A stretch of DNA of 64,000 nt from Rhodococcus sp. SMB37 (GCF_004345605.1 NZ_SLVY01000003.1:391514-455513), one strand, 5' to 3'. Shown: positions 34,858-46,600, counted from the first letter of the stretch. Numbers and translations: made by a program. Notes: generated from the sequence alone by a model not told the origin.

Positions 34858-35517
34858 ATGGCACGCATCGCACTCTTCGGCGGACACGGCAAGGTCGCAC
34901 TGCACCTCGAACGACTGCTCGCCGATGCCGGCCACGAGACCAGTGCGTTCATCCGCAACCCCGATCACGCCGACGACGTCCGCGCTGCAGGCGGCACACC
35001 GGTGGTGGCCGACGTCGAGCAACTCGATATCGCTGCGCTTGCCGAACTTCTACAAGGCCACGACGCGGTCGTGTGGTCGGCGGGTGCCGGCGGCGGCAAC
35101 CCGGAACGCACGTATTCCGTCGACCGCGACGCGGCCATCGAGTCGATGACCGCAGCGCAACAGGCCGGCGTCCACCGGTATGTGATGGTGTCGTATTTCG
35201 GGGCGCGCCCGGACCACGGCGTGCCCGAGGACAACAGCTTCTATCCCTACGCAGAGGCGAAGGCCGCCGCCGACGCGCATCTGCGCGGCACCGATCTCGA
35301 GTGGACGGTTCTGGGGCCGAGCGCCCTCACGCTGGATCCGCCGACCGGACGGATCGAGATCGCCGGTCAGGGCGCGCGCGACAAGGGGCAGGTGTCGCGC
35401 GCCGATGTCGCCGGCGTCGTCGCTGCGGTGCTCGAACGTCCCGATACCGCGGGTCGCACCATCGAATTCAACAACGGCGATACCCCGATCGCCGAGGCAC
35501 TCGACGCGCTCGAGTAG
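34858..35517 (+). CDS. NAD(P)-binding Rossmann protein (atypical SDR)
   Basis: A 219-residue protein from ATG 34858, with AAGGAG 10 bp upstream. The N-terminal nucleotide motif ARIALFGGHGKVALHLERLL (variant GxxGxxA) is typical of atypical short-chain dehydrogenases of the NmrA/YwnB type. VSYFGARPDHG, then YPYAEAKAAADAHLRGTDLEWTVLGPSALT and FNNGDTPIAEAL are also characteristic. Members are NAD(P)H-sensing or flavin/quinone-reductase-like proteins with varied roles. The frame stays open upstream to 34813, but the ribosome binding site favours 34858. Probably monocistronic, ended by the family B hairpin at 35548. Confidence 0.9.
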   Translation: MARIALFGGHGKVALHLERLLADAGHETSAFIRNPDHADDVRAAGGTPVVADVEQLDIAALAELLQGHDAVVWSAGAGGGNPERTYSVDRDAAIESMTAAQQAGVHRYVMVSYFGARPDHGVPEDNSFYPYAEAKAAADAHLRGTDLEWTVLGPSALTLDPPTGRIEIAGQGARDKGQVSRADVAGVVAAVLERPDTAGRTIEFNNGDTPIAEALDALE

Positions 35518-35547
35518 CCGTTCGACCCGACGACGTCTTACGGCGAC

Positions 35548-35602
35548 ATGGCCGAATGTCACCTTCATCCAGTCCAACTGAATGAAGGTGACATTCGGCC
35601 AT
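35548..35602. terminator. Bidirectional hairpin terminator, family B repeat copy 2
   Basis: A perfect 21-bp stem: ATGGCCGAATGTCACCTTCAT (35548-35568) with its complement at 35582-35602, and a 13-nt loop. It lies between the convergent stops at 35517 and 35616. The outer 16 bp match the arm of the hairpin at 34538 with one change. Confidence 0.85.
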
Positions 35603-35615
35603 AGTGCAGCGGGGA

Positions 35616-37514
35616 TCAGGCCTGCGGGGCAAGCTCCTCGACGCGCACCGGGGAAGTGTCGGAGGCGGCCGCGATGGCCTCCTCGAACTGCCGGTGATCG
35701 ACCTGGGATCCGAGCATCAGCGCGAGGCGCGCAAGGAACCCCTCGCGATCGTCCTCAGCGGCCTGGTCGAGGGCGGTCGACAGACCCAGCCACACGTTCT
35801 CGCGACGCTGCTCGTCCGCCGTGACCTGCTCGGCCGGGCGTGCGGGCAGCGCATCACCGGCTGGTGCGACACCCGCGTGCAGTGCAGCCGCGACCCCGGA
35901 GAGCTGCGCGACCGGGACGCGACACAGCAGCAGACCGTCGGGACGGATGACGAGCGCTTCGCCCGCGGTCGCACCGAGCGCCCCCGCGAGGTCGGCGGCG
36001 TCGAGGACGGTGACGCCCTCTGCAGCAGCACTGTCGACGGCAAGTGCACGGACACTCTCGGGCGACAAGGCTTCGCCGAGTTCGGTGGCCGCAGTCGCGA
36101 GCGCTTCACTGCCTGCCTCGTCGAGTCCGACGCCGAGCACCGCGAAGCCGGTGCCGCGTGCGACGTTGAGAGAGCTGTCGGCACCGCCGACACGCACCTT
36201 GCGATCCTCGACCGGGTCGCCCGGGAGCACGCCGTCGATACCGGTCGCGACCGGCCAGGTGAGCGGGGAGAGCCGGGCGTGGGTGGCGCTGGACTGACGC
36301 GGGTTGATCAGGTGACCGAACTCGGGGCGGCCCACCGCGAGCGCGAGCACCGCGTCGCGGGTGGTGCGGTAGCCGTGGCTGCCCGGGCTCATGATGAGCG
36401 TGGACTTGCCGGCGTTGGCGACGTTCTGCTCCCACGCATTGTGGCGCTCGAAGGAGTACGCCTGCAGCAGGGCCTCGTCGGCGTTGCCGTGGATGACGGC
36501 GGCGAGCTGCCACGCGAGGGTCTCGGCGTCTTCCATGCCGGAGTTCAGGCCGCGCACACCGAAGATCGGGACGAGGTGCGCTGCGTCGCCGGCGAACAGG
36601 ATGCGGCCGTGCGTGAACTCGTCGAGTGCGAGTGCGCGGGCGCTGTAGAAGCCCTTCCACTCGAGCGTCCACGGCAGGTCGTTCTGCAGCCAGTCGAGGT
36701 GCTTGGTGATGCGGGCCCGGATGGCGTCTTCCTGGGTCTCGATCTCGGCGTCCTCGGAAGGGTCGAGCTGGTAGTCGATGCGCCAGATGTTTCCGGGTTG
36801 CTTGTGCATGATGATCGTCGAGCCCGGGTTGCTCGGCGGGTCGAACCACACCATCCGCTCTGCGGGCAGATCCGATTCCCAGTGGATGTCGGCGATGACG
36901 TAGCGACCCTCGTAGCTGGTGCCCTGCAGACGCAGACCGGCGAGCTCACGCATGCGGCTGCGGCCACCGTCGGCAGCAACGACGTAGCGGGCGCGCAGAT
37001 GGCGCTTGCCGTCGGCGGTGTCGACCTCGAGGGTGATCTCGTCGTCGCCGCGCAGGATGCCTGCGATGGATGTCTGCCAGTACAGCGTGATGAGGGGGTT
37101 CTGCTCGATGGTGTCGACCATGATCTGCTCGAACTCCGACTGGGAGACGTTGATCATGGGCGGGCGCACGTCGAAGTCGCGCAGCGGCATCTCGAAGTGC
37201 AGGACCTGCTCGTCGCGGTAGTAGCTGCGGCCACCGACCCACGGGAGCACGATCTTCTCGAGTTTCCTGCCGAATCCGAGGCGACCGGCGGCTTCGAGGC
37301 TGTGCCGGGAGATGCAGATCGCGCGGCTACCGAAGGACACCTGGTCGGCGACCTCGATGATGGTGACGGGGATACCGCGTTGTGCGAGTCCGAGTGCGGT
37401 AGCCATGCCGACCGGTCCGGCACCCACGACGACGACGGGGAGCGTCTCGTCGGACGGCGTCATCGACTCGAACGTCGCTGCGGGGTACTTGGGAGGCTGG
37501 TAGTAGGTCGACAT
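35616..37514 (-). CDS. FAD-dependent aromatic monooxygenase (MhpA/phenol hydroxylase-like)
   Basis: A 632-residue class A flavoprotein hydroxylase. PVVVVGAGPVGMATALGLAQRG (residues about 26-47) binds the FAD ADP moiety, VVAADGGRSRMRELAG is the DG motif, and RILFAGDAAHLVPIFGVRGLNSGMEDAETL binds the ribityl chain. The C-terminal region (from about 480) is an extra domain of the type seen in phenol hydroxylase and 3-(3-hydroxyphenyl)propionate hydroxylase, but longer and Ala-rich. It should hydroxylate a phenolic substrate using NAD(P)H; which one is not readable. The MHS transporter gene ends 3 bp upstream, so uptake and hydroxylation of the same compound are likely. Ring-cleavage genes for a different product are absent, so the product may enter the gentisate route or a pathway elsewhere. 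Confidence 0.9.
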   Translation of the reverse strand: MSTYYQPPKYPAATFESMTPSDETLPVVVVGAGPVGMATALGLAQRGIPVTIIEVADQVSFGSRAICISRHSLEAAGRLGFGRKLEKIVLPWVGGRSYYRDEQVLHFEMPLRDFDVRPPMINVSQSEFEQIMVDTIEQNPLITLYWQTSIAGILRGDDEITLEVDTADGKRHLRARYVVAADGGRSRMRELAGLRLQGTSYEGRYVIADIHWESDLPAERMVWFDPPSNPGSTIIMHKQPGNIWRIDYQLDPSEDAEIETQEDAIRARITKHLDWLQNDLPWTLEWKGFYSARALALDEFTHGRILFAGDAAHLVPIFGVRGLNSGMEDAETLAWQLAAVIHGNADEALLQAYSFERHNAWEQNVANAGKSTLIMSPGSHGYRTTRDAVLALAVGRPEFGHLINPRQSSATHARLSPLTWPVATGIDGVLPGDPVEDRKVRVGGADSSLNVARGTGFAVLGVGLDEAGSEALATAATELGEALSPESVRALAVDSAAAEGVTVLDAADLAGALGATAGEALVIRPDGLLLCRVPVAQLSGVAAALHAGVAPAGDALPARPAEQVTADEQRRENVWLGLSTALDQAAEDDREGFLARLALMLGSQVDHRQFEEAIAAASDTSPVRVEELAPQA

Positions 37515-37517
37515 GGG

Positions 37518-38855
37518 TCAGACACCTTCCTGCGAGGGGGACTGAGCCTGCTCGGTGCCGGTGCCTGCGGAGGGCACACGCAGGAGCAGGATGCTCATCA
37601 GGCTGATCAGGGCGATCAGCACGAAGTAGCCGGTGATGGACATGGAGGTGCCGGTCGCGGCGAACAGCGAGGTCGCGATCATGGGAGCGAGACCGCCGCC
37701 GAGGATCGCACCGACCTGGTAGCCGAGGGACGCGCCGCTGTAGCGGATCTTGGCGGGGAACAGTTCGGCGAACAACGCGGACTGCGGGCCGGCGCAGCAT
37801 CCGAGGGTGAATCCGAGGGCGATCATGGCCAGTGCCATCACCGGCAGGATCGCGGTGTCCATCAGCGGGAAGAACAGGGCAGCAGCGACGACGAGCGCAG
37901 CGGACGCCTTGATGTAGATGTTTCGGCGGCCGACGAGGTCGGAACGCCAGGCGCTGTAGGCCATGCCGGCCATCCAGAACGGGCAGGAGGCGATGAGCAG
38001 TGCCAGCATCGCGGTCTTACTGTAGCCGAGTTCGGTTTCGCCGTACTTGAGCACGTAGACCATGTAGGCGTACGCGATGCCGTTGGTGGCGATGAACGTG
38101 CCACCGGCCAGCAGCACGGTCTTCCAGTGCTTGGTCAGCACCTCGAGGATCGGCATCTTTTCATCGACGTCGGCGGGAGCTTCCTTGGCCGCCTTGAACT
38201 CGGCGCTTTCCTCGAGTCCGAGACGAATCCACATAGCCACGATGACGAGGACCGCCGACATGAGGAACGGCACGCGCCAGCCCCACGAATTGAAGGCGTC
38301 TTCGCTAAGGAACGCGGTCAGCGGAAGGTAGACGAGGTTCGCGATCAGTACACCAGCGGGCACACCCAGCTGGGGCGCCGCTCCGTACAGGCCACGTTTG
38401 CCTGCGGGGGCGTTCTCGGTCGCGACGAGCACTGCACCGCCCCATTCACCGCCCACGCCGAGGCCCTGGATGAAGCGCAGAGCCACGAGGAGGATCGGGG
38501 CAGCCACGCCGATGGCGGCGTAGTTCGGCAGCAGGCCGATCGCCACCGTCGCGAAGCCCATGAGCAGCAGCGACGTGACGAGCATCGACTTGCGGCCGAT
38601 CTTGTCACCGAAGTGACCCATGACCACGCCGCCGATGGGGCGGGCGATGAAGCCGACGGCCAGCGTCGCGAAGGCAGCGAGGGTGCCGGCGACATCGGAC
38701 GAACCGGGGAAGAACTGAGGTCCGAGTACGAGCGCTGCAGCAGTGCCGTAGATAAAGAAGTCGTACCACTCGATTGCGGTACCGACGAAGCTGCCCAGCG
38801 CGGCTTTACGCGCGGCTTCGGCCGACGCCTGCGGCGGCGAGTCAAGGACGGTCAT
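37518..38855 (-). CDS. MFS transporter, metabolite:H+ symporter (MHS) family
   Basis: A 445-residue, 12-helix transporter. Family signatures are FVGTAIEWYDFFIYGTAAAL in helix 1, GHFGDKIGRKSML in loop 2-3, and FIQGLGVGGEWGGAVLVATENAP in helices 4-5, as in ShiA, PcaT and related carriers of organic and aromatic acids. It is the first gene of a two-gene operon with the flavin monooxygenase and should import its substrate with protons. A 160-bp gap separates it from the LysR gene upstream on the same strand. That gap holds the promoter and an AT-rich stretch near 38940-39000. Confidence 0.93.
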   Translation of the reverse strand: MTVLDSPPQASAEAARKAALGSFVGTAIEWYDFFIYGTAAALVLGPQFFPGSSDVAGTLAAFATLAVGFIARPIGGVVMGHFGDKIGRKSMLVTSLLLMGFATVAIGLLPNYAAIGVAAPILLVALRFIQGLGVGGEWGGAVLVATENAPAGKRGLYGAAPQLGVPAGVLIANLVYLPLTAFLSEDAFNSWGWRVPFLMSAVLVIVAMWIRLGLEESAEFKAAKEAPADVDEKMPILEVLTKHWKTVLLAGGTFIATNGIAYAYMVYVLKYGETELGYSKTAMLALLIASCPFWMAGMAYSAWRSDLVGRRNIYIKASAALVVAAALFFPLMDTAILPVMALAMIALGFTLGCCAGPQSALFAELFPAKIRYSGASLGYQVGAILGGGLAPMIATSLFAATGTSMSITGYFVLIALISLMSILLLRVPSAGTGTEQAQSPSQEGV

Positions 38856-39015
38856 GAGTACTGGTGCCCTTCGGCGAGATGTAACGGGGGTGCGTTCCGG
38901 TTAACGAGCGTTCGGACGCGATACGAACATCATGAGGGCGATCACATTCGTTTGAAAAGCGGATAAAGTCGGGGATGAATCACAGGAAAACCGTTATTAG
39001 AAGGGTTTCCCCAGT

Positions 39016-39951
39016 TCATTCGGGTACTTCGTGCTCCCCTGCAGTGAGCACGAAGTCCACAAAAGTCTGCGCGACACGACTCTGCAGCGCGTCTTTCCGC
39101 CATGCGAGGAGGATTCCGACGGGAGCCGGCTTCGGTTCCGCAAACGGCCGCACGGCGATCGGGAGCCCCTCGTAACTCACGTCCTGCGCGGGGCGCTGCA
39201 GCAGCAGCGTCCACCCCAACCCTCGGCCGACGAAGGATCGGGCGGTCTCGTAGTTCTGGGTGCGGTAGGCGACCACCGGCGAGAATCCTGCTTCGGCGCA
39301 CAGGCTCATCGCGTGGCCCGAACTCGGCGGCGCATCGAGGATCACCATGGGATCCTGCGCGAGGTCCGTCAGTCGCACCGGCTCCCCCGACAACGCTGCC
39401 GGGTGTTCGGCGGGCAGCAGCAGCATCGGCTGTCTGGAATCGAGCAGGACGGTCTGGAGCCCCGGATCGAGCTCGAGGTCGTACAGGAATGCCACGTCGA
39501 GCTCACGGGAGTCGAGCAACGCCCGCAACCGGTCCTGCGTGTCCTCCCGGAAATCGACGCGCGCCCGCGGATGCGCCTCGGTGAATCCCGCGATCAACGA
39601 CGGCAGCAGAGTCGGCCCGAGAGACGGATAGCACCCCACGGCGACAGGACCGACGACCGACCCCGCCTCGGAGTGGGCATCACTCTCGAGTTCCGTGGCG
39701 AAATGCAGGACGGTCTTGGCACGCTCGAGGACCGCATGCCCGGTCGGGGTCAACCGCACCCCGCGGGCCCGCTGCCGCACGAACAGTGTGACGTCGAGTG
39801 CCCGCTCGAGATCGTTGATGGAGGCGGACACCGCCGAGTGCGACATGTGCAGCGCGTCGGCGGCCGCGGTGATGGTCCCCCAGTCCGCGACGGCGACGAA
39901 GGCCGCCAGCTGACGGATGGTGTAGGCGGGCACGCCCTCGGATCTGGCCAT
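39016..39951 (-). CDS. LysR-family transcriptional regulator
   Basis: A 311-residue LysR protein. The N-terminal HTH is at residues 10-70 (YTIRQLAAFVAVADWGTITAAADALHMSHSAVSASINDLE). The effector domain is periplasmic-binding-protein-like (GPVAVGCYPSLGPTLLPSLIAGF, LLLPAEHPAA). It lies between the NRPS/DUF6875 genes upstream and the transporter/monooxygenase pair downstream, all on one strand, and could control either; the transporter operon is the more usual target. Its last codons lie within a perfect 11-bp hairpin (ACTTCGTGCTC at 39028-39038 with 39048-39058), which may act as a terminator built into the coding end. Confidence 0.93.
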   Translation of the reverse strand: MARSEGVPAYTIRQLAAFVAVADWGTITAAADALHMSHSAVSASINDLERALDVTLFVRQRARGVRLTPTGHAVLERAKTVLHFATELESDAHSEAGSVVGPVAVGCYPSLGPTLLPSLIAGFTEAHPRARVDFREDTQDRLRALLDSRELDVAFLYDLELDPGLQTVLLDSRQPMLLLPAEHPAALSGEPVRLTDLAQDPMVILDAPPSSGHAMSLCAEAGFSPVVAYRTQNYETARSFVGRGLGWTLLLQRPAQDVSYEGLPIAVRPFAEPKPAPVGILLAWRKDALQSRVAQTFVDFVLTAGEHEVPE

Positions 39952-39972
39952 GCGCCTACGGTAGATCGGCGC

Positions 39973-40617
39973 TCAGGACATCATCACGCGGTCGGCAATG
40001 TCGGCCCGGACCATCGACGGCACACTCGCGGCGAACTTCTTCAGGTACGCGAGGACCCACTCACGCTGCGATGCGAGGAACGGAAAATCCGAGCCCACCA
40101 TGTGCCGTACGGCGAGCATGGGCAGCGGTGCGTCGAGCGCCCGGAACGCACCGTTCCTCAGACCGGACACCGTGCATCCCGGATAGAACTGGCCGAGCAT
40201 CAGCCCACCGAGTACGAACTCCGACTTGCGCTCGTTCTGCACCAGGTCGATCACCTCGTAGTCCGTGACGTCGGGGAATACCGCGACGACGGATTTGAGT
40301 GCCGCGTCCGGCCCGGAGGCCGGCGACAGATGCGGGAAGAGCTCTGCGAGGTCGTCGGCGACGTCCCGCATCCGCTGCGCGTCGACCGCACCCCGCACGA
40401 ACACCGCATAGAACAGCCCTCGGCCGATCGACGGCGCCGCGAACGGGCAGACCGCGCCGCTGCGTCCGAGCTCGTCGTGCGGGCTGCACAGGAAATCGAC
40501 CGCCCAGCGACGCAGTTCCCCGGTGCGGGGATGCTCGTCGTCCCGGACATCGTCGAAGACGCTCACCGGCTCGATGCCGGATCGGCGGCCACGGAGAACA
40601 TTGGTCTGGTCGGTCAT
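39973..40617 (-). CDS. DUF6875-like protein coupled to NRPS
   Basis: A 214-residue soluble protein whose ATG overlaps the NRPS stop by 4 bp (ATGA). Features are [33 protein letters not shown] with two Cys, [23 protein letters not shown], and a C-terminal region with [19 protein letters not shown] associate this layout, from memory, with the DUF6875 family found beside NRPS and other biosynthetic genes in actinobacteria; its activity is not known to me. Translational coupling with the NRPS argues for a tailoring or accessory role in making its product. Confidence 0.8.
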   Translation of the reverse strand: MTDQTNVLRGRRSGIEPVSVFDDVRDDEHPRTGELRRWAVDFLCSPHDELGRSGAVCPFAAPSIGRGLFYAVFVRGAVDAQRMRDVADDLAELFPHLSPASGPDAALKSVVAVFPDVTDYEVIDLVQNERKSEFVLGGLMLGQFYPGCTVSGLRNGAFRALDAPLPMLAVRHMVGSDFPFLASQREWVLAYLKKFAASVPSMVRADIADRVMMS

Positions 40618-43600
40618 GGTCGGCCTTTCCGGAGGTGGTCCGCGAGGACCGGGGTGATCTGGTCGAGTGCGTGCGGCCCGGTGATGTCCCGGTGCGTGAC
40701 GTCGAGGCGGTGGGTGACGATGTGCCCGTCGATGTGCGGTTGCCAGACTTCGACGGGATCGGGCATCCGCGCGGCGACGGCGTCGGCCGATGCGAAGAAC
40801 ACCAGGTCAGCGGCGGGTCGTGCGGTCGGTCGGTGTCCGGTGGCGAAGCCGACGGTCCGACTGAAGGCGTTGTGTAGGAGGTCCCGGTGCTGTCGCGCGG
40901 ATCCTGGGCCGGCTGCCTCGATCTCGGCGGCGATGATCTCCGCGTCCGGCGCTTCGTCCTGCAGGTGGGTATCGAGCATGGTCAACGTAGCGACCACCTC
41001 CCCCGCGGCGTCGAGCTGAGCTGCGATCTCGTGGGCGATCTGCCCGCCCACCGAGTAGCCGAGCAGGTGGTACGGACCGTGCGGTTGCGTCGCCCGGATG
41101 CTTTCGACGTGCGCGGCGGCAAGACCAGCGAGGGTGTCGACAACGCGATCAGGATCGGCCAGCAGCGGCGACTGCAACCCGTACACGGGCCGGTCGTCGA
41201 CACGCCGTGCGAGTCCGGCGAAGCACCACGCCAGGCCCGCAGCGGGGTGCACGCAGAACAGCGGGTCCCCGGACCCGCCCTCGCGCAACGGGATCACCGC
41301 GTCGAATGAGTCTTCACACGCCGGCGAATCGACGAGGCGTCGAGCCAAGGACCCTGGGGTGGGGTGAGTGAAGATCCACTGCACCGGGACGGGACGGCCG
41401 AGGGACTCCGCCAGCGCGGCGACCACCGCCGTCGCGCCGAGTGAGGTGCCGCCGAGGGTGAAGTAGTCGTCGTCGAGGCCCACTCGTGGGATGTCGAGAG
41501 TTCCGGCGAACGCGGAGACCACGGCATTCTCCGTCTCATCGCGTGGCGCCCGGTAGGGCCGGCGCCCCTCGGTGAGGTCGGGGATCGGCAGGGCCGCCCG
41601 GTCGAGTTTTCCGTTGGGGGTGACGGGGAGCGTGTCGAGCACGGTGAGGGTCGCGGGCACCATGTGCGGAGCGAGTCGCGTCTGGGCGTGGGCGCGAACA
41701 TCGTCGGCGACGAAGTCTGTGCCGGGAATCGGAACGACATAGCCGTCGAGGCGGTCGCGGCGCACGGTGACGACCGCGCGGGTTACTCCGGGGGCGTCGA
41801 GGAGCACCGATTCGATCTCACCGGGTTCGATGCGGAATCCGCGGATCTTGACCTGTAGGTCGCTGCGGCCGACGTAGTCGAGCGTGAGTGTGCCGTCGGC
41901 AGCGCGGCGCCACCGCACGAGGTCGCCGGTCCGATACATCCGCTCCCCCGGCTTCCCGGACGGATCGGCGACGAACCGGGACGCCGTGCCGCCGCGTCGG
42001 TTCCGGTAGCCGCGGGCCACGGCGGGTCCGCTCACGTACAGCTCTCCCACTACTCCGACGGGAACCGGGCGGAGGCGGTGGTCGAGGACGAGTTCGGTGA
42101 TTCCGCGAATGGGGCCACCCAGTTCGACATGTCCGCCCGGAACCAGCGGTGTACCGGCGTTGGTCTGGATGGTGTTCTCGGCCGGCCCGTAGGTGTTGAC
42201 CATGTCGCGTCCGGGTGCCCACTGCGCCACGAGTTCGGGCGGGCAGGTTTCCCCACCGACGACGACGGTACGCAGGTGCCCGAGCCCGGCAGGGTCGAGG
42301 GTCGCGAGCACCGATGGTGTCAAGGCGATGTGTGTGACACGTTCTCGGGCGAGAAGATCAGCGAGCTCGCTACCGCCGTAGACCGTCGGCGGGGCAACGA
42401 TCAAGCACCCGCCCGACCCGAAGGCCCACAGCTGTTCGAGGATCGCGGCATCGAAACTCGGTGAGGCGAAATGCAGCACCCGCGACCGCGATCCGAGGAC
42501 GAACCTCGTGCGCTGCTCTTCGACGAATCCAGCAAGTCCCGTGTGAGTGACCACGACACCCTTGGGAGTTCCTGTCGATCCCGAGGTGTAGACGAGATAG
42601 GCCGCCTGGTGGGGGCGAAGCGGTGCGCGACGGTCGATGTCGGCGATCGCGCGGTCGGAACAGGCTGCGATCATGTCACTTTCGGCCGGGTCGTCGAGCA
42701 CCACCCACCGCTGGAATGGTAGGTCGGCGTGCAATTTCTCGACGGTGACTCCGATGGTCGCGTCGGAATCCTCGATCATGTGCTCGATCCGCGCGGAAGG
42801 GTACTTCGGGTCGACCGCAACGAAGGCGGCACCGGTTTTCGCGACCGCCCACAGCGCCAGGACCGACTCGACCGAGCGAGTCAGCGCGACCGCAACCACC
42901 GTCTCAGGGCCCGCTCCGAGATCGATGAGCCGGCGCGCCAGCCGGTTCGAGCGCGAGTCGAGTTCGCGGTAGGTGAGGTGGTCGCTGCCGCACACCACCG
43001 CGACGGCGTCGCCGCCGATCGTCGCGCCGCGCGCCAGCAGCCGCGGGAGGGTGACAGTGGGTTCTATCGGCCGACCCGACACCGGCACGAGATCGGTGCG
43101 TTCGCTCGTACTCAGGATGTCGATCTCGCCGACCTCGCGGTCGGGTCGGGCGACGACCGCGTCGAGGATCCGCGTGAACTCCGCGGCGAAGCGCTGAACT
43201 GTCACTTCATCGAAGATATCTGTGCTGTATCCGAACTCGGCTGAAGTTGCGTTCCCGTCCCGCGGCTCTTCCACGGCGAGGTAGAGTTCGCATTTGGCTA
43301 CCGGCGGTGCCACGTCGACGGTGTCGATCACGAGGCCGGGCAGTTCGACGCGGGTAGGTGCGATGTTGCGGAACTCGAGCAGAGCCTGGAACAGCGGAGT
43401 GTGCGACGTCGACCGCGCGGGGTCGAGCGCTTGCACGACCTGATCGAACGGCACGTCCGCGTGGTCGAAGGCGTCCAGGTCGCGGTCGCGGGTGCGGTCG
43501 AGGAGTTCACCGAACGACGCGGATGCATCGATGTCGGAGCGGAGCACGACCGTGTTGACGAACATGCCGACCATGTCGTCGAGTTCGGCGGCCCCGCGGC

Positions 43601-46600
43601 CCGCCACGGGAGTCCCGATCGCCAGTGTCGTTGCACCGGTGATCCGTTCGAGCAGAATGGCGAATGCTGCGTGCATCACCATGAAGAGTGTTGCGTCGTG
43701 GGCGCGGGCCGTTGCAACCACACCCGACGTCAGTTCTGCAGGAATCTCGAACGACACAGCAGCACCGTGGTGGGTGCGCCGCGCGGGACGAGGTCGGTCG
43801 ACGGGAAGGTCGAGGAGTTCGGGGGCGCCGTCGAGCGTCGAACGCCAGAAACCGATCTGCCGCGCCAGCAAGGACTGCGGGTCGGTGGCATCGCCGAGTC
43901 GGGCGAGATGCCGCAGCGCGTGGTCGGTGTAGCGCGCCGGCAACGGAGCCCACCCGGGTGCGTGCCCGTGAAGCCTGGAGGTGTAGGCGAGCATCGTGTC
44001 GCGTGCGAGCGGCAGCGTCGACGCGCCGTCGGCCGCGATGTGATGTACGACCATCACGACGACGTGATCTGCGGGCCCGACCTGCAGCAGCGCGACGCGA
44101 ACCGGGACATCGCGGCTCACGTCGAACCCCGCGGACGCGAGGTCGCGGAGTGCAACGAGCATGCCGTCTTCTCCGTACACGGGCACAGGCGTGAAATCGA
44201 ACGCCGTGTCGTCGAGGACTTCCTGGTATGGCCCGGACTCCGACGACGGGTAGCGGGTGCGCAGCGGTTCGTGTCGCGCGACGACGTCCGCGAAGGCCGC
44301 GCGCAGCACGTCGACATCGAGGTCGCCGGTGACGCGCAAGGCGATAGGCACGTTGTACGCGGGCGAAGCCGTGTCGACCTGGTTGACGATCCACATGCGC
44401 TGCTGAGCGGGCGCCAGTGGAACCCGGCCGGGGCGGCGTCCGGCAGGGACGAATCCCGCTGCAGGCGCAGCACTGCCTGCGCAAGCAGCGAGATCCGCAA
44501 CGACCGGCGACGCGAACAGATCGCGGACGCCGAGCCCCACTCCGAGTGCAGCATTCACACGGGCGACCGCGCGGGTCGCGCTGAGGGAATTGCCGCCGAG
44601 GTCGAAGAAGTGGTCGCTGCGACCCACTCGCTCGAGCCCGAGGACCTCGGTGAACACCGCCGCGACAGCGTGTTCGGCGTCCCCCTCCGGTGCGGCGAAC
44701 ACGGCGCTCCCGGCGCCGAACACCGGTTCCGGCAGGGCGTTGCGGTCGAGTTTCCCGACGGGGGTGACGGGCAGCTCGTCGAGAACGACGATCGCGGCAG
44801 GCACCAGGTGGGCGGGCACGCAGCCGCGCAGGTACGCGGTGAGCTCACGCGCGTCGGGCTCGCCCGCGGTAGGAAGGGCGGGCTCGCCCGCGGTGGGAAC
44901 GACGTACGAGACGGGAACGACATCACCGGACGGATCAGGGCGTCCGACCGTCACCGCCGCGGCGACGACGGGGTGGCGGACCAGGGCTGCGTCGATCTCG
45001 CCGAGTTCGACCCGGATACCTCGGATCTTGATCTGGAAATCGGAGCGGCCCACGTAGTCGAGGACGAGGGTGCGGTCGGGCAGTCGCCGCCAGCGCACCA
45101 CGTCGCCGGTCCGGTACATCCGTGCACCGCCCGGCGCTGCGACGAAACGTGCCGCGGTGAGCGCCTCGCGATTGCGGTAGCCGCGTGCCAACGCCGGGCC
45201 GGCCACGTACAGCTCCCCGGCCACCCCGACGGGGACGGGCCGCAGCCGGTCGTCGAGGACGGTTTCGGTGAGCCCACGGACCGGACCACCGATCGTCACT
45301 TGTTCACTGGCCATGATCGTCGCGGCATTCGACATAACGGTCGATTCGGTCGGCCCGTAGCCGTTGATCATCGTTCGCCCGGGGGCCAGGCGTTCGACGA
45401 GTTCGTCCGGGCATGCCTCCCCCGCTACCGCCAGTGTGTGCAGGGAGTTCGGGAGCCGCGGCACCGTGGACAACACGGTGGGCGTGAGGACAGCGTGGGT
45501 GACGTCGTGACGATCGAGAATCTCGGCGAGTTCGTCGCCACCCATCACGGCGGGCGGCACCACGATCAGACGTGCTGCGCCACCCGCAGCCCACAGGATC
45601 TCGAACACGGAAGCATCGAAACTCGGGGAAGCGCAGTGCAGCACACGGGCACCGGGGTGCCCGCCGAAGCGGTCACGCTGCTCTGCGACAAGGTCGGCGA
45701 TGCCGCGGTGGGTGATGGTGACGCCCTTGGGAAGGCCGGTCGATCCGGACGTGTAGATCAGATAGGCAGCCCCGTCCAGGTGTACGGGCGCGGGCGCGCA
45801 CGCCGTGAACTCCGCAGCGGGCAGGCCCTCCCTGAGCTCGAGCCATCGAACCCCGTCGGGCAGCGCTGCGCGGAACTGCGGCGTGGTGAGCCCCACCGCC
45901 ACGGCCGAATCGGTGAGCATGTGCGCGATCCGTTCGGCGGGGTACGAGGGGTCGACGGGCACGAATGCTGCGCCGCTCTTGACGACCGACCACAGCGCCA
46001 CCACCGATTCGATCGACCGCGCGATCGCGACGGCCACGACCGTCTCCGGCCCGGCCCCCGAGGCTCGCAGGGCGTGGGCAATCCGGTCGGAGACCGCGTC
46101 GAGTTCTGCGTAGGTGACGGTGTGGCCCTCGTACTGCACCGCGACACCCTGCGGATTCGCGGCGACGGCGGCCGCGAGGACCTCGGGCATCGTCGTGCCG
46201 TTCACTCCTGCTGCGCCGCCGACTGCGCCGGGCACGTCGATCACCCCGATCCCGGTCAGCGGCGTGTCCGACGACGCGAACGCGAACGCATCGACGAGGT
46301 CGAGGAGTCGTGCATGGTGCCGATGCACCTCGTCGTCGGTGTACCGACCGGGGTTGGCGCGGATCTCGACGATCGTCCTCGGCGGGTGACCGGAGCGGTA
46401 GATGTTGATCATGATGTCCGGCACCGGGCCTGCGGTGAGGATGTGGAAATCGGCCGTGCAGGGTCCGAATCGCCATTGCCGGTCGAAGAGCATCACGTTG
46501 ACGACGGGCGACGAGATCCGCCGGGCAGCGGCATCCGCGCCCAACTCACGCAGGATGTCCTCGACGTTCCCCCGCTGATGACGCAGCGCACCGGTGAGTT

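Noticed and set aside
35604..38966. Long plus-strand frame opposite the monooxygenase and transporter
   Set aside because: Shadow of two clear genes on the other strand; no protein-like features.
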